DNA of 44,651 nucleotides, taken from Sphingobacteriaceae bacterium (GTDB taxonomy: Bacteria > Bacteroidota > Bacteroidia > Sphingobacteriales > Sphingobacteriaceae). The stretch spans positions 1 to 44,651 of the forward strand of contig CAHJXH010000007.1 in assembly GCA_903644075.1 (NCBI GenBank), read 5' to 3'. Shown one piece after another: positions 16,805-24,923 of the stretch (position 1 is the first letter of the stretch; each line of letters opens with the position of its first letter). The notes under the pieces are model-generated. The model saw only the letters and a program-made list of their open reading frames with translations, made no database searches and was not told where the DNA came from. A program made the translations under genes and the position numbers.

Positions 16805-17797
16805 ATGAGACAATCTCTATCAGTTAAAATTCCCTCATTTTATAAAAACCGGTTAAGCGCATTTTGTGCTGCGCTTGTATTTTCGGTGGCTGTCCTTTTT
16901 TCTTCGGGCAGCGTTTTCGCACAAAAAAATCCATTTATTACCAGTATGTATACTGCTGATCCATCGGCCCACATATGGAAAGATGGCCGATTGTATGTAT
17001 ATGCATCGCACGATATTTTCCCGGCCCGCGGCTGCGATTTGATGGATCAGTACCACGTTTTTTCTACAAGCGATATGGTACACTGGAAAGACCACGGCGA
17101 AATTTTGCGCGCCAGCCAGGTGCCATGGGGCAGACCCGAAGGTGGCTTTATGTGGGCGCCGGATTGTGCTTATAAAAACGGAACCTATTATTTCTATTTC
17201 CCGCACCCAAGCGGCGAAGGCAAGTTGTGGAACAGCACTTGGAAAATTGGTGTAGCAACCAGCAAAAGCCCGGCAAGCGGCTTTAAAGTACAAGGCTACA
17301 TTAAAGGTTTGGACCCGATGATTGACCCATGTGTGTTTGTTGATGATGACGGCCAGGCTTATCTATTCTATGGTGGCGGCGGTACCTGCAAGGGTGGCAA
17401 GTTAAAAGACAACATGATGGAAGTTGATGGCGAAATGAAAAAAATGGAAGGCCTGCAAGATTTTCACGAGGCCAGCTGGGTACACAAAAGAAACGGTATC
17501 TATTACCTGTCGTATTCAGACAATCATGATGTAAATGGTAAGCACAATCAAATGCGCTACGCCACCAGTAAAAGCCCATTAGGCCCATGGACTTATCAAG
17601 GCATTTATATGGAGCCTACAGATAGCTTTACCAACCATGGTTCGATAGTGGAATATAAAGGCCAGTGGTGGTCGTTTTACCATAACAGCTCATTATCTAA
17701 TAACGATTGGTTAAGATCAATCTGTGCCGATAAATTATATTATAACGAAGACGGTACCATCAAAATGGTAGTGCAAACAACCGGAGCCGAGAAATAG
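16805..17797 (+). CDS. GH43 family glycosidase (beta-xylosidase / alpha-L-arabinofuranosidase type)
   Basis: This is a 330-aa, single-domain five-bladed beta-propeller with a signal peptide ending SVFAQ. The three GH43 acidic residues are visible: base Asp52 in TADPSAHIW, pKa-modulating Asp174 in PMIDPCVFVDDDG, and acid Glu222 in FHEASWV. Further family signatures are MWAPDC, AYLFYGGG and YYLSYSDN. GH43 enzymes invert xylosyl or arabinofuranosyl linkages; the exact sugar cannot be told from the motifs. It is monocistronic with its own TTAA triplet, directly after the SARP-type regulator gene. A hairpin at 17824 follows. Confidence 0.9.
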   Translation: MRQSLSVKIPSFYKNRLSAFCAALVFSVAVLFSSGSVFAQKNPFITSMYTADPSAHIWKDGRLYVYASHDIFPARGCDLMDQYHVFSTSDMVHWKDHGEILRASQVPWGRPEGGFMWAPDCAYKNGTYYFYFPHPSGEGKLWNSTWKIGVATSKSPASGFKVQGYIKGLDPMIDPCVFVDDDGQAYLFYGGGGTCKGGKLKDNMMEVDGEMKKMEGLQDFHEASWVHKRNGIYYLSYSDNHDVNGKHNQMRYATSKSPLGPWTYQGIYMEPTDSFTNHGSIVEYKGQWWSFYHNSSLSNNDWLRSICADKLYYNEDGTIKMVVQTTGAEK

Positions 17798-17823
17798 CCG
17801 ATCCTATATTTATCTGTAAAAAA

Positions 17824-17849
17824 ATCAGGAGCACGAATGTGCTCCTGAT
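17824..17849. terminator. Hairpin after GH43 gene, T-run on the minus strand
   Basis: A perfect 11-bp stem, ATCAGGAGCAC with its complement, closes a GAAT loop 26 nt after the GH43 stop. The A-run lies on the 5' side, so only a minus-strand transcript would have the U-tract of an intrinsic terminator. On the plus strand it could still act as a 3'-end stabilising hairpin. Confidence 0.55.
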
Positions 17850-17933
17850 AACCAATTACGAACAGCGGCTGAGAGCCAAAATGAGGAATATTTTTTTTAT
17901 ACTCAAATAACGCTCTGCAGCCTTAAGAAATTT

Positions 17934-18003
17934 ATAATTTCTTATTAATAAGCGCTTAAATAGTGCTTTTTTGAATTAATAATCGCCCTGTTTTATTAAT
18001 TTG
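17934..18003 (+). promoter_or_regulatory. TTAA triplet (weaker), GH3-GH43-like operon
   Basis: ATAA at 17934 and TTAA at 17945 and 17956 keep the 11-bp phase. The box expected at 17970 is absent. The best -7-like box, TTAATTTG at 17996-18003 (identical to that of the GH43 gene), lies 36 nt after the third repeat. The spacing therefore differs from the other units, and this site is the least certain. Confidence 0.45.
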
Positions 18004-18036
18004 TCCCATCCAATTTCAATTAACCTATTGTACCTA

Positions 18037-20205
18037 ATGATAAAAAAACATTTACTACTTACCTGTTCAGTATCTTTTATGCTATCGATTGCAGGTATGT
18101 CTGTTATAGCACAGGAAAAAGCTCCCATTTTTAGGAATGCTGCTTTACCAATTAACGAGCGTGTTAATAACCTGGTAAGTAGCCTTACGCTCGAAGAGAA
18201 AATTTCACTGTTAGGTTACCAAAGCAAAGCAGTGCCGCGTTTGGGTATCCCTGCTTATAACTGGTGGAACGAAGCATTGCATGGTGTTGCCCGTGCGGGT
18301 GAGGCCACTGTGTTTCCACAGGCAATAGGTATGGCGGCAACTTTTAATGATGCGTTGTTAAAACAGGTAGCGTCGGCAATTTCGACAGAGGCAAGAGCGA
18401 AGTACAACCTCGCAACAGCTAAAGGCGAACATCCGCAGTATATGGGTTTAACATTTTGGTCGCCCAATATTAATATATTTCGTGACCCACGCTGGGGCCG
18501 CGGACAAGAGACTTATGGCGAAGACCCATACCTGACCGGCCGTATGGGAACTGCCTTTGTAAAAGGTATGCAAGGCGATGATCCGGAGCATTTAAAAACG
18601 GCAGCTTGTGCCAAGCACTTCGCTGTGCATAGCGGTCCTGAAGCTGGTCGTGGTGCATTTAATGCGGTGATTGATCAGAAAGATCTGCGCGAAACTTATC
18701 TTCCTGCCTTTCATCAATTGGTTAATGCGGGGGTAGAATCTGTAATGGGCGCTTACAATCGCGTTAACGGCGAGCCTTGTAATATCAGCCCTACGCTTTT
18801 AGGTATCTTAAGAAACGAATGGGGCTTTAAAGGGCATTTGGTAACCGACTGCGGTGCATTGGACGACATCTGGGAAAGCCACAAGGTGTTACCCAACCGC
18901 GTTGCTGTAGCTGCCGCGGCTGTTAAAGCAGGCGTTAACCTCGATTGCTCAACCCTATTGCAAACCGAAGTGATGCAGGCTGTAAAAGAGAATCTGTTAA
19001 CAGAAAAAGAAATAGATGCTTCGTTAAAAACATTATTAGCCACACAGTTTAAACTGGGCTTTTATGATAACCCGGCTAATTCACCTTATGTTAATTATGG
19101 TGCCGATAGTGTGGGTACAGCATACCACGTACAGCTTGCCCGTAAAATTGCGGAGCAGAGTATGGTGTTGCTGAAAAACAACAATAATCTGCTGCCTATT
19201 AATAAAGATAAGGTAAACAACATATTGGTGATGGGGCCCAATGCCTTTAATGCCGATGTGTTGCTGGGCAATTATCGCGGTATTTCTTCTGATCTGGTAA
19301 CTTTTACCGAGGGGATTACTAAAGCAGCTGGTCCGGGTATAACGGTTCAATACCAGATAGGCAGTGATCTGGTTGATTCTACCAAAATTCAATACGTTGG
19401 CGATGCACGTAGTAGCGATGTAACGTTTGCCGTTATAGGCTTATCGCCATTAATGGAGGGCGAGGAAGGCGATGCTTTCTTATCCAAAAATGGTGCAGAT
19501 AAAGCTGATCTGCGGTTACCTGCGGTGAACATCGCCTTCATGAAAAAGCTTCGTAAAGAGAGTGATAAGCCTATTGTTGCCGTAGTAACATCGGGCAGCG
19601 CTTTAGATATTGCCGAAATAGAACCTTATGCCGATGCTATTATTTTGGCGTGGTATCCTGGCGAACAAGGCGGTAACGCATTTGCCGATATCGCTTTCGG
19701 AAAGGTTTCACCTTCTGGTCACTTACCGGTTACTTTTTATAAATCATTAAAAGATTTACCCGATTACAAAGACTACAATATGAAAGGGCGTACCTACCGT
19801 TATTTTAAAGGCGATGTAGAATATCCTTTTGGTTACGGTTTAAGTTATACTACATTTGATTACCAATGGGCTGCGCAACCTAAAAAAACTTATACTGAAG
19901 GACAAAAAGTTAACTTTACTATTAAGGTAGCCAACACCGGTAAAATGGATGGCGACGAAGTGGTACAAGCCTACATTACTTATCCCAACATCGACAGGAT
20001 GCCGGTTAAAGAATTGAAACAGTTTAAACGGGTAACAGTGAAAAAAGGCGATCAACAGGAAGTTAATATCGAAATTCCACTGGCCGATCTGGAAAAATGG
20101 GATTTGAAACAAAAAAAATGGAAATTGTTCAAAGGCCAGTACCAGGTGGTATTGGGCAGCAACTCTGCAGATAAAAAACTGGCGGCCTCATTTACAGTAA
20201 AATAA
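18037..20205 (+). CDS. GH3 beta-xylosidase-type glycosidase
   Basis: This is a 722-aa exported GH3 enzyme. I choose the ATG at 18037, which gives MIKKHLLL followed by a hydrophobic core and cleavage at VIAQ; an upstream in-frame TTG at 18001 would overlap the promoter box. The N-terminal barrel carries YNWWNEALHGVAR, FRDPRWGRGQETYGEDPYL, AKHFAVHSGPE and the nucleophile motif VTDCGALDD (Asp271). The YNWWNEALHGVAR and TDCGA blocks are typical of the GH3 beta-xylosidase branch. The C-terminal domain (LMEGEEGDAF) and FN3-like tail are normal, and there is no PA14 insert. The next gene starts 1 nt after the stop, so the two are translationally linked. It probably removes terminal beta-xylosyl or related side groups in the periplasm. 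Confidence 0.9.
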   Translation: MIKKHLLLTCSVSFMLSIAGMSVIAQEKAPIFRNAALPINERVNNLVSSLTLEEKISLLGYQSKAVPRLGIPAYNWWNEALHGVARAGEATVFPQAIGMAATFNDALLKQVASAISTEARAKYNLATAKGEHPQYMGLTFWSPNINIFRDPRWGRGQETYGEDPYLTGRMGTAFVKGMQGDDPEHLKTAACAKHFAVHSGPEAGRGAFNAVIDQKDLRETYLPAFHQLVNAGVESVMGAYNRVNGEPCNISPTLLGILRNEWGFKGHLVTDCGALDDIWESHKVLPNRVAVAAAAVKAGVNLDCSTLLQTEVMQAVKENLLTEKEIDASLKTLLATQFKLGFYDNPANSPYVNYGADSVGTAYHVQLARKIAEQSMVLLKNNNNLLPINKDKVNNILVMGPNAFNADVLLGNYRGISSDLVTFTEGITKAAGPGITVQYQIGSDLVDSTKIQYVGDARSSDVTFAVIGLSPLMEGEEGDAFLSKNGADKADLRLPAVNIAFMKKLRKESDKPIVAVVTSGSALDIAEIEPYADAIILAWYPGEQGGNAFADIAFGKVSPSGHLPVTFYKSLKDLPDYKDYNMKGRTYRYFKGDVEYPFGYGLSYTTFDYQWAAQPKKTYTEGQKVNFTIKVANTGKMDGDEVVQAYITYPNIDRMPVKELKQFKRVTVKKGDQQEVNIEIPLADLEKWDLKQKKWKLFKGQYQVVLGSNSADKKLAASFTVK

Positions 20206-20206
20206 T

Positions 20207-21919
20207 ATGATGAAGAAGTTAACCTTAATATATGTACTTGTTTGCCTTGCGTTTAGTGTTTACGCACAATCGCCCGCCAAACAAACTACCATTTGCAACC
20301 CGCTGAACCTTAGCTATCGGTTTATGATTGATACGCCTTCGAGGCGCGAAGCGGCCGATCCTGCCATCATTTTATTCAAAAACAAATACTATTTGTTTGC
20401 CTCTAAATCGGGTGGGTATTGGAAGTCTGATAACCTGATTAGCTGGAGCTTTATCACATCAGCTGATTTGCCTTTTGAGGATTATGCACCTGCTGCTGTG
20501 GTTGTTAAGAATAGCGTTTATTTTATGGGCTCAACCGGCCAGGGTAAGCAGAAGATTTACAAAACGAATGATCCGGGTTCAGGTAAATGGGAAGTAGCTA
20601 ATGTCGATTTTCCAATCCGGACGGCAGACCCTGATCTGTTTCTGGACGATAATGGCAGGCTTTATTTTTATTACGGCTGTTCAGATAAAACCCCTATCTA
20701 TGCTGTTGAGCTCGATCGCAAAACGCTGAACCCAATCGGCAAACCAGTTGAATGTTTTAACAGTGATACAGAGAACCATGGCTGGGAGCGCCCCGGCGAT
20801 TATAACGAACTTAAAAACAGGCCTTGGGTAGAAGGCTCATGGATGACCAAGCACAATGGCAAATACTACCTGCAATACGCCATGCCCGGCACACAATACA
20901 AAAGTTATGGCGATGGTGTTTATGTGGCCGATAATCCATTAGGCCCGTTTAAAGTACAGGTTACTAACCCGGTTTCGTACAAACCCGAAGGCTTTATTGC
21001 AGGCGCTGGGCATAGCAGTACCTTTCAGGATAAATTCGGTAACTACTGGCATGTATCCACCATGACTATCTCGGTAAAACACATGTTCGAGCGCAGGTTA
21101 GGATTGTTCCCCATGTTTTTTGATAAGGATGGTGAGCTTTACACCTATACTGCATTTGGCGATTTTCCGCATGTGATCCCGCAAAAGCATATCAATGGGC
21201 CGCAGGATTTTCAGCCTCAATCAATGCTGTTATCTTATAATAAACCAGTGCAGGTTTCATCGGCTTTGCCAGATCATCCAAAAACAAACGCAGTTAATGA
21301 AGATGTGAGGACTTATTGGAGTGCACAAACAGGTAATAAAGGTGAGTGGATAAGTGTAGATCTGCAAAAGCAAAGCCGTGTAAAAGCAATTCAAATCAAC
21401 TTTGCAGAGCAAAATACGCATATCACAGGAAGGACAGATTCTGCCTATTACCAGTATTTGCTCGAGTATTCATCGGATAATAAAACCTGGAAAACCATTA
21501 GAAATAAAACCCTTAAAACGGATTTGCCGCATGATTATATTGAATTAGCAACGCCGGTTTCAGTAAGGTATATCCGCTTAACTAATAAGCATGTTCCAGA
21601 TGGTAAGTTTGCCATTTCTGGGTTACGTGTATTTGGTAAAGGAAACGGAAAATCACCTGCGGTTGTTAGTGGATTAGCTGTCAATCGCGATGTTGATGCC
21701 CGAAACGTATCATTAAGTTGGAAGAAGAGTGCTGGTGCAATTGGTTATAATGTAAGATTTGGCACAGCGCCCGATAAACTGTATTTAACTTACCAGGTAT
21801 TAAATGCAAATGAGGTTACCATTCATAGCCTAACCCGTCAGCAGAAATACTATTTCTCTGTTGATGCCTTTAATGAAAATGGCGTAACCAAGGCTATTAA
21901 GGTTACCGCAGCCCATTAA
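20207..21919 (+). CDS. GH43-like glycosidase with discoidin (F5/8) and FN3 domains
   Basis: This is a 570-aa exported protein (signal ending SVYAQ; two adjacent ATG codons at 20207 and 20210 are both possible). The propeller (about 25-330) shows the clan GH-F pattern: base Asp51 in EAADPAIIL, Asp141 in RTADPDLFLDDNG, and acid Glu209 in WVEGSWM. A discoidin/CBM32-like sandwich follows at about 340-480 (EDVRTYWSAQ, GEWISVDLQ, VRYIRLTN), then a C-terminal FN3 (about 485-570). The discoidin domain suggests binding to the polysaccharide. The start lies 1 nt after the GH3 stop, so the two enzymes are made together. It shares little with the GH43 at 16805 beyond the catalytic blocks and probably belongs to another subfamily. 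Confidence 0.82.
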   Translation: MMKKLTLIYVLVCLAFSVYAQSPAKQTTICNPLNLSYRFMIDTPSRREAADPAIILFKNKYYLFASKSGGYWKSDNLISWSFITSADLPFEDYAPAAVVVKNSVYFMGSTGQGKQKIYKTNDPGSGKWEVANVDFPIRTADPDLFLDDNGRLYFYYGCSDKTPIYAVELDRKTLNPIGKPVECFNSDTENHGWERPGDYNELKNRPWVEGSWMTKHNGKYYLQYAMPGTQYKSYGDGVYVADNPLGPFKVQVTNPVSYKPEGFIAGAGHSSTFQDKFGNYWHVSTMTISVKHMFERRLGLFPMFFDKDGELYTYTAFGDFPHVIPQKHINGPQDFQPQSMLLSYNKPVQVSSALPDHPKTNAVNEDVRTYWSAQTGNKGEWISVDLQKQSRVKAIQINFAEQNTHITGRTDSAYYQYLLEYSSDNKTWKTIRNKTLKTDLPHDYIELATPVSVRYIRLTNKHVPDGKFAISGLRVFGKGNGKSPAVVSGLAVNRDVDARNVSLSWKKSAGAIGYNVRFGTAPDKLYLTYQVLNANEVTIHSLTRQQKYYFSVDAFNENGVTKAIKVTAAH

Positions 21920-21932
21920 GCGGTGTTTTTCT

Positions 21933-21972
21933 ATTAATTGGGTGATAATTATCATAATTGTCACCAATTAAT
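21933..21972. terminator. Long AT-rich inverted repeat after the GH3-GH43-like operon
   Basis: Arms of about 19-20 nt (from ATTAATTGG at 21933, returning at CCAATTAAT ending 21972) are complementary with one bulge and one mismatch. It lies 14 nt after the stop codon and 19 nt before the next TTAG/TTAA triplet. There is no clear T-run. It could be a bidirectional terminator or a second operator. Confidence 0.45.
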
Positions 21973-21990
21973 TACACCTTACCCCATCCG

Positions 21991-22034
21991 TTAGCTATTA
22001 ATTAAGCTTTTGTTAACCTCTAAAAATAATTTCG
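21991..22034 (+). promoter_or_regulatory. TTAA triplet operator and promoter, GH99-like/esterase operon
   Basis: TTAG at 21991 and TTAA at 22002 and 22013 are 11 bp apart. The box TAATTTCG at 22027-22034 matches TAnnTTTG at five of six positions, 10 nt after the third repeat. Confidence 0.75.
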
Positions 22035-22069
22035 GAGCATATATAATAACCAATTATTAAGCCGAAATT

Positions 22070-23362
22070 ATGATAAAACTAAAACTCGCTTTTCTGAGCT
22101 GGATACTTTTGTGTGCTGTGTATACGGTACACGCCCAGAATGTACATAGTAAAACTACTTTATATCCAACCTATAAAGGCCTGGTTATGGCTGGTTACCA
22201 GGGTTGGTTCAGGGCTGCAGGCGATGGTACGAGTGCGCGCGGTTACTCTTATGGCAATGAGAAACAATCGAGCATTGATATGTGGCCTGATGTTACCGAA
22301 TACGAAAAAACTTACGAAACTCCTTTTAAAAATGCTGACGGCAAACCATCACGCATGTTTAGTTCGGCAGATAGAAGTATCATCGATACTCATTTTAAAT
22401 GGATGCAGCGGTACGGTGTTGATGGCGTTTTTATGCAGCGTTTTTACGGCAATGTAAAGGCGAGAGATAAAGAATCGTCGGCCATTATGCAGAATGCATT
22501 TGAGGCGGCTTCTAAATACAAACGTGCTATCGCGGTAATGTATGATCTGTCGGGGTTAAATCCGGGCGAAGATTGCTCGGCAATCATCGAAGACTGGAAA
22601 TACATGGTTGACCAGATTAAAGTGACAAACCAATCCGGCACCAAAACCTACCTGCACGAAAACGGTAAACCAGTAGTTTGTATTTGGGGAGCTGGTTTTC
22701 CAGACCGCCCATATAACGTACGCAATATCGGCCTCGACAGGCTGATTGATTTTTTAAAGAATGACCCCATATATGGCGGCTGCGCGGTTATGCTTGGAGT
22801 ACCAAACTCCTGGCGTACCCTGCGTGCCGATTGTACTAACGACCCTTACCTGCATCAGTTAATTAAACAATGTGATATTGTGTTGCCATGGGCTGTACAA
22901 CGTTACTCACCGCTTTTGCATAATGATATAGACCGTTACCGCGACGATGTTATTGACGATATTAAATGGTGCCGTGATAATAACCTGGAGTATGTGCCTT
23001 GTGTTTACCCTGGTTTCAGCTGGCATAATCTTAGCCTGCATGCTTTTCCGGATGATATTAAACCTAATGCATCGATACCAAGACAAGGCGGTCGTTTCTA
23101 TTGGCAAATGATGTCTACTGCTATGTCTGCAGGGGCAAGCATGATCTATGTTGCTATGTTTGATGAAATTAACGAGGGCACTGCTATCTTTAAAGTGACC
23201 GATCATCCACCTGTAACGCCGGCCGGAAACGGTGTACATTTTACCGACCTGGAAGGTGTACCATCAGACCGTTACTTGTGGCTAACCGGCGAAGCAGCCA
23301 AAATGCTGAGAAGGGAAAAACCGCTTGTATTTAAAATGCCGGTGCAGGGCGAATCTAAATAG
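22070..23362 (+). CDS. GH99/GH71-like glycosidase, secreted
   Basis: This is a 430-aa protein with a Sec signal peptide (cleavage near VHAQ), not a lipoprotein. It is the paralogue of 12345-13883, sharing AGYQGWF, WPDV, HFKWMQRYGVDG, KPVVCIWGAGF and YVAMFDEINEGTA. The pair Glu366-x-x-Glu369 fits the GH99 catalytic glutamates, and the EGT triad after it matches GH99 even better than in the paralogue. It lacks the FN3 tail. The likely action is cleavage within alpha-mannosidic chains in the periplasm, inferred from the family. The next gene starts 16 nt after its stop, making a two-gene operon with an esterase. Confidence 0.82.
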   Translation: MIKLKLAFLSWILLCAVYTVHAQNVHSKTTLYPTYKGLVMAGYQGWFRAAGDGTSARGYSYGNEKQSSIDMWPDVTEYEKTYETPFKNADGKPSRMFSSADRSIIDTHFKWMQRYGVDGVFMQRFYGNVKARDKESSAIMQNAFEAASKYKRAIAVMYDLSGLNPGEDCSAIIEDWKYMVDQIKVTNQSGTKTYLHENGKPVVCIWGAGFPDRPYNVRNIGLDRLIDFLKNDPIYGGCAVMLGVPNSWRTLRADCTNDPYLHQLIKQCDIVLPWAVQRYSPLLHNDIDRYRDDVIDDIKWCRDNNLEYVPCVYPGFSWHNLSLHAFPDDIKPNASIPRQGGRFYWQMMSTAMSAGASMIYVAMFDEINEGTAIFKVTDHPPVTPAGNGVHFTDLEGVPSDRYLWLTGEAAKMLRREKPLVFKMPVQGESK

Positions 23363-23378
23363 GTAAATCAAAAAGCTG

Positions 23379-24794
23379 ATGGCAAAGAAATTAATATGCT
23401 TTTTACTGTTGCTGCAAATATGTAATGTGTGCAGCGCGGTTACCAAAATAGCCTGCATTGGGGCGAGTATTACTTATGGCGCAATGGTTAAAAACCGGGA
23501 GCATAATTCGTACCCGGCACAGTTGCAAACCATGCTGGGTAGTAAATACCAGGTTAACAATTATGGTGTAAGCAGTTGCACCATGTTAAAGCACGGTGAT
23601 CATTCTTATTGGAACACCAAAGAATATCAGGCTGCTTTAGCAAGTAACCCACATATTGTTTTTATTGATCTGGGTGGTAATGATGCCAAACTGGTAAACA
23701 GGGTTTATCTGAAAGAATATACAGCAGATTGTAAAGCCATGGCCGCTGCATTTGCTGCTTTGCCTACGCATCCGCGTGTGATATTATTGTTGCCTGTGGT
23801 TTCCTTTGAGAAAGATACTACCGGCATCTGGGACCCTGTTATTGTAAACCAGGTAATGCCTAAGATTCGACAGGCTGCTTATGACGATAAGCTGGAAGTG
23901 ATAGATATTCATTCCCTGCTAATCAATCATCCCGAGTTAATGCCCGATCAAATTCATCCTGATTCTGCAGGTTCGGGCATTATAGCCCGTCGTTTGCACG
24001 ATCAATTGATCATCAAAAGGGACACCGGCTTCAATATTTTTAATGCGTTTGATCAGCAGAAAAATGAAAGCCAGTTTTATGGTTATGCTTGTGCCGATTT
24101 TATGCTGAACGGTCATCAATGTAAGGTGGTTAAACCAAAATGGTCGGCACCACACCACCCATGGGTGTGGCGTGCACGTTTCTGGGGGCACGAACCACAA
24201 ACTGATATTGCTTTGTTAGAGCGTGGCTTCCATGTTGTGTATTGCGATGTGGCCGAGTTATTTGGCAACGCCGAGGCTATAACGCAATGGAATCAATTTT
24301 ACGACGAATTACACCACGGCGGGCTGGCATCCAAAGCCGTAATGGAAGGCATGAGCAGGGGAGCAGTTTATGCACTAAACTGGGCTGCCGTAAATCCAAC
24401 TAAAGTAGCCTGCGTGTACATCGATAACCCGTTACTGGATATGAAATCGTGGCCTGCCGGTTTGGGCAAAGTAGTTCCCCCTGCCAATGAAGAATTAAAG
24501 CAGTTTAAGGCTGACTACCATCTGGAAACAGATGAACAGTTGAAAAATTTTAAAGGCAGCCCAATAGATAAGGTTGCCGAGATTGTTAAAGGCCATTACC
24601 CAATCTTAATACTTTGTGCCGATGCCGATGAAGCAGCTATTCCGGATGAAAACACCTTGCCGTTTGAAAAACAGGTGAAAGCATTAGGCGGTAACATCAC
24701 TGTAATTCATAAACCGGGTTTTAAACATCATCCGCATAGTCTGCCTAATCCAACGCCAATTGTAAAGTTTATCCTTAATTCAACTCAATTATAG
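23379..24794 (+). CDS. Two-domain esterase: SGNH hydrolase fused to alpha/beta hydrolase
   Basis: This is a 471-aa exported protein carrying two different hydrolase folds. The N-terminal SGNH domain (about 20-215) has block I GASITYG (Ser30; Ala replaces the usual Asp), IDLGGNDAK and DQIHPD (Asp190, His193). The C-terminal alpha/beta-hydrolase domain (about 225-471) has the nucleophile elbow EGMSRG (Ser326), an acidic DADEAAIPD loop and a His-rich KHHPH near the end. Both triads look complete, so two ester types, for instance acetyl and another acyl group, could be removed by one polypeptide. It is co-transcribed with the GH99-like enzyme, which suggests that de-esterification precedes backbone cleavage. 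The exact substrate is unknown. Confidence 0.82.
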   Translation: MAKKLICFLLLLQICNVCSAVTKIACIGASITYGAMVKNREHNSYPAQLQTMLGSKYQVNNYGVSSCTMLKHGDHSYWNTKEYQAALASNPHIVFIDLGGNDAKLVNRVYLKEYTADCKAMAAAFAALPTHPRVILLLPVVSFEKDTTGIWDPVIVNQVMPKIRQAAYDDKLEVIDIHSLLINHPELMPDQIHPDSAGSGIIARRLHDQLIIKRDTGFNIFNAFDQQKNESQFYGYACADFMLNGHQCKVVKPKWSAPHHPWVWRARFWGHEPQTDIALLERGFHVVYCDVAELFGNAEAITQWNQFYDELHHGGLASKAVMEGMSRGAVYALNWAAVNPTKVACVYIDNPLLDMKSWPAGLGKVVPPANEELKQFKADYHLETDEQLKNFKGSPIDKVAEIVKGHYPILILCADADEAAIPDENTLPFEKQVKALGGNITVIHKPGFKHHPHSLPNPTPIVKFILNSTQL

Positions 24795-24841
24795 TTCAGC
24801 TAATATTTATTAAAATCTAAAAGAACTGCTCTAAGTGTCAA

Positions 24842-24886
24842 TTAATCATTTATTATAAGTTTATTAATTAACCCGCACTTAATTTA
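24842..24886 (+). promoter_or_regulatory. TTAA triplet operator, GH92-GH3 operon
   Basis: TTAA at 24842, TTAT at 24853 and TTAA at 24864 keep the 11-bp phase. The best box, TTAATTTA at 24879-24886, is 11 rather than 10 nt after the third repeat and matches TAnnTTTG at four of six positions. Confidence 0.6.
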
Positions 24887-24923
24887 CCAAATCAACCAAA
24901 AACCATTATAACCTAATACACCC

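Noticed and set aside
16853-17293. Long antisense frame within the GH43 gene (146 codons)
   Set aside because: It is a shadow of the GH43 coding strand and shows no domain or promoter.
18001-18036. TTG as start of the xylosidase-type GH3
   Set aside because: It overlaps the TTAATTTG box and adds 12 residues before a good signal peptide that starts at the ATG at 18037.
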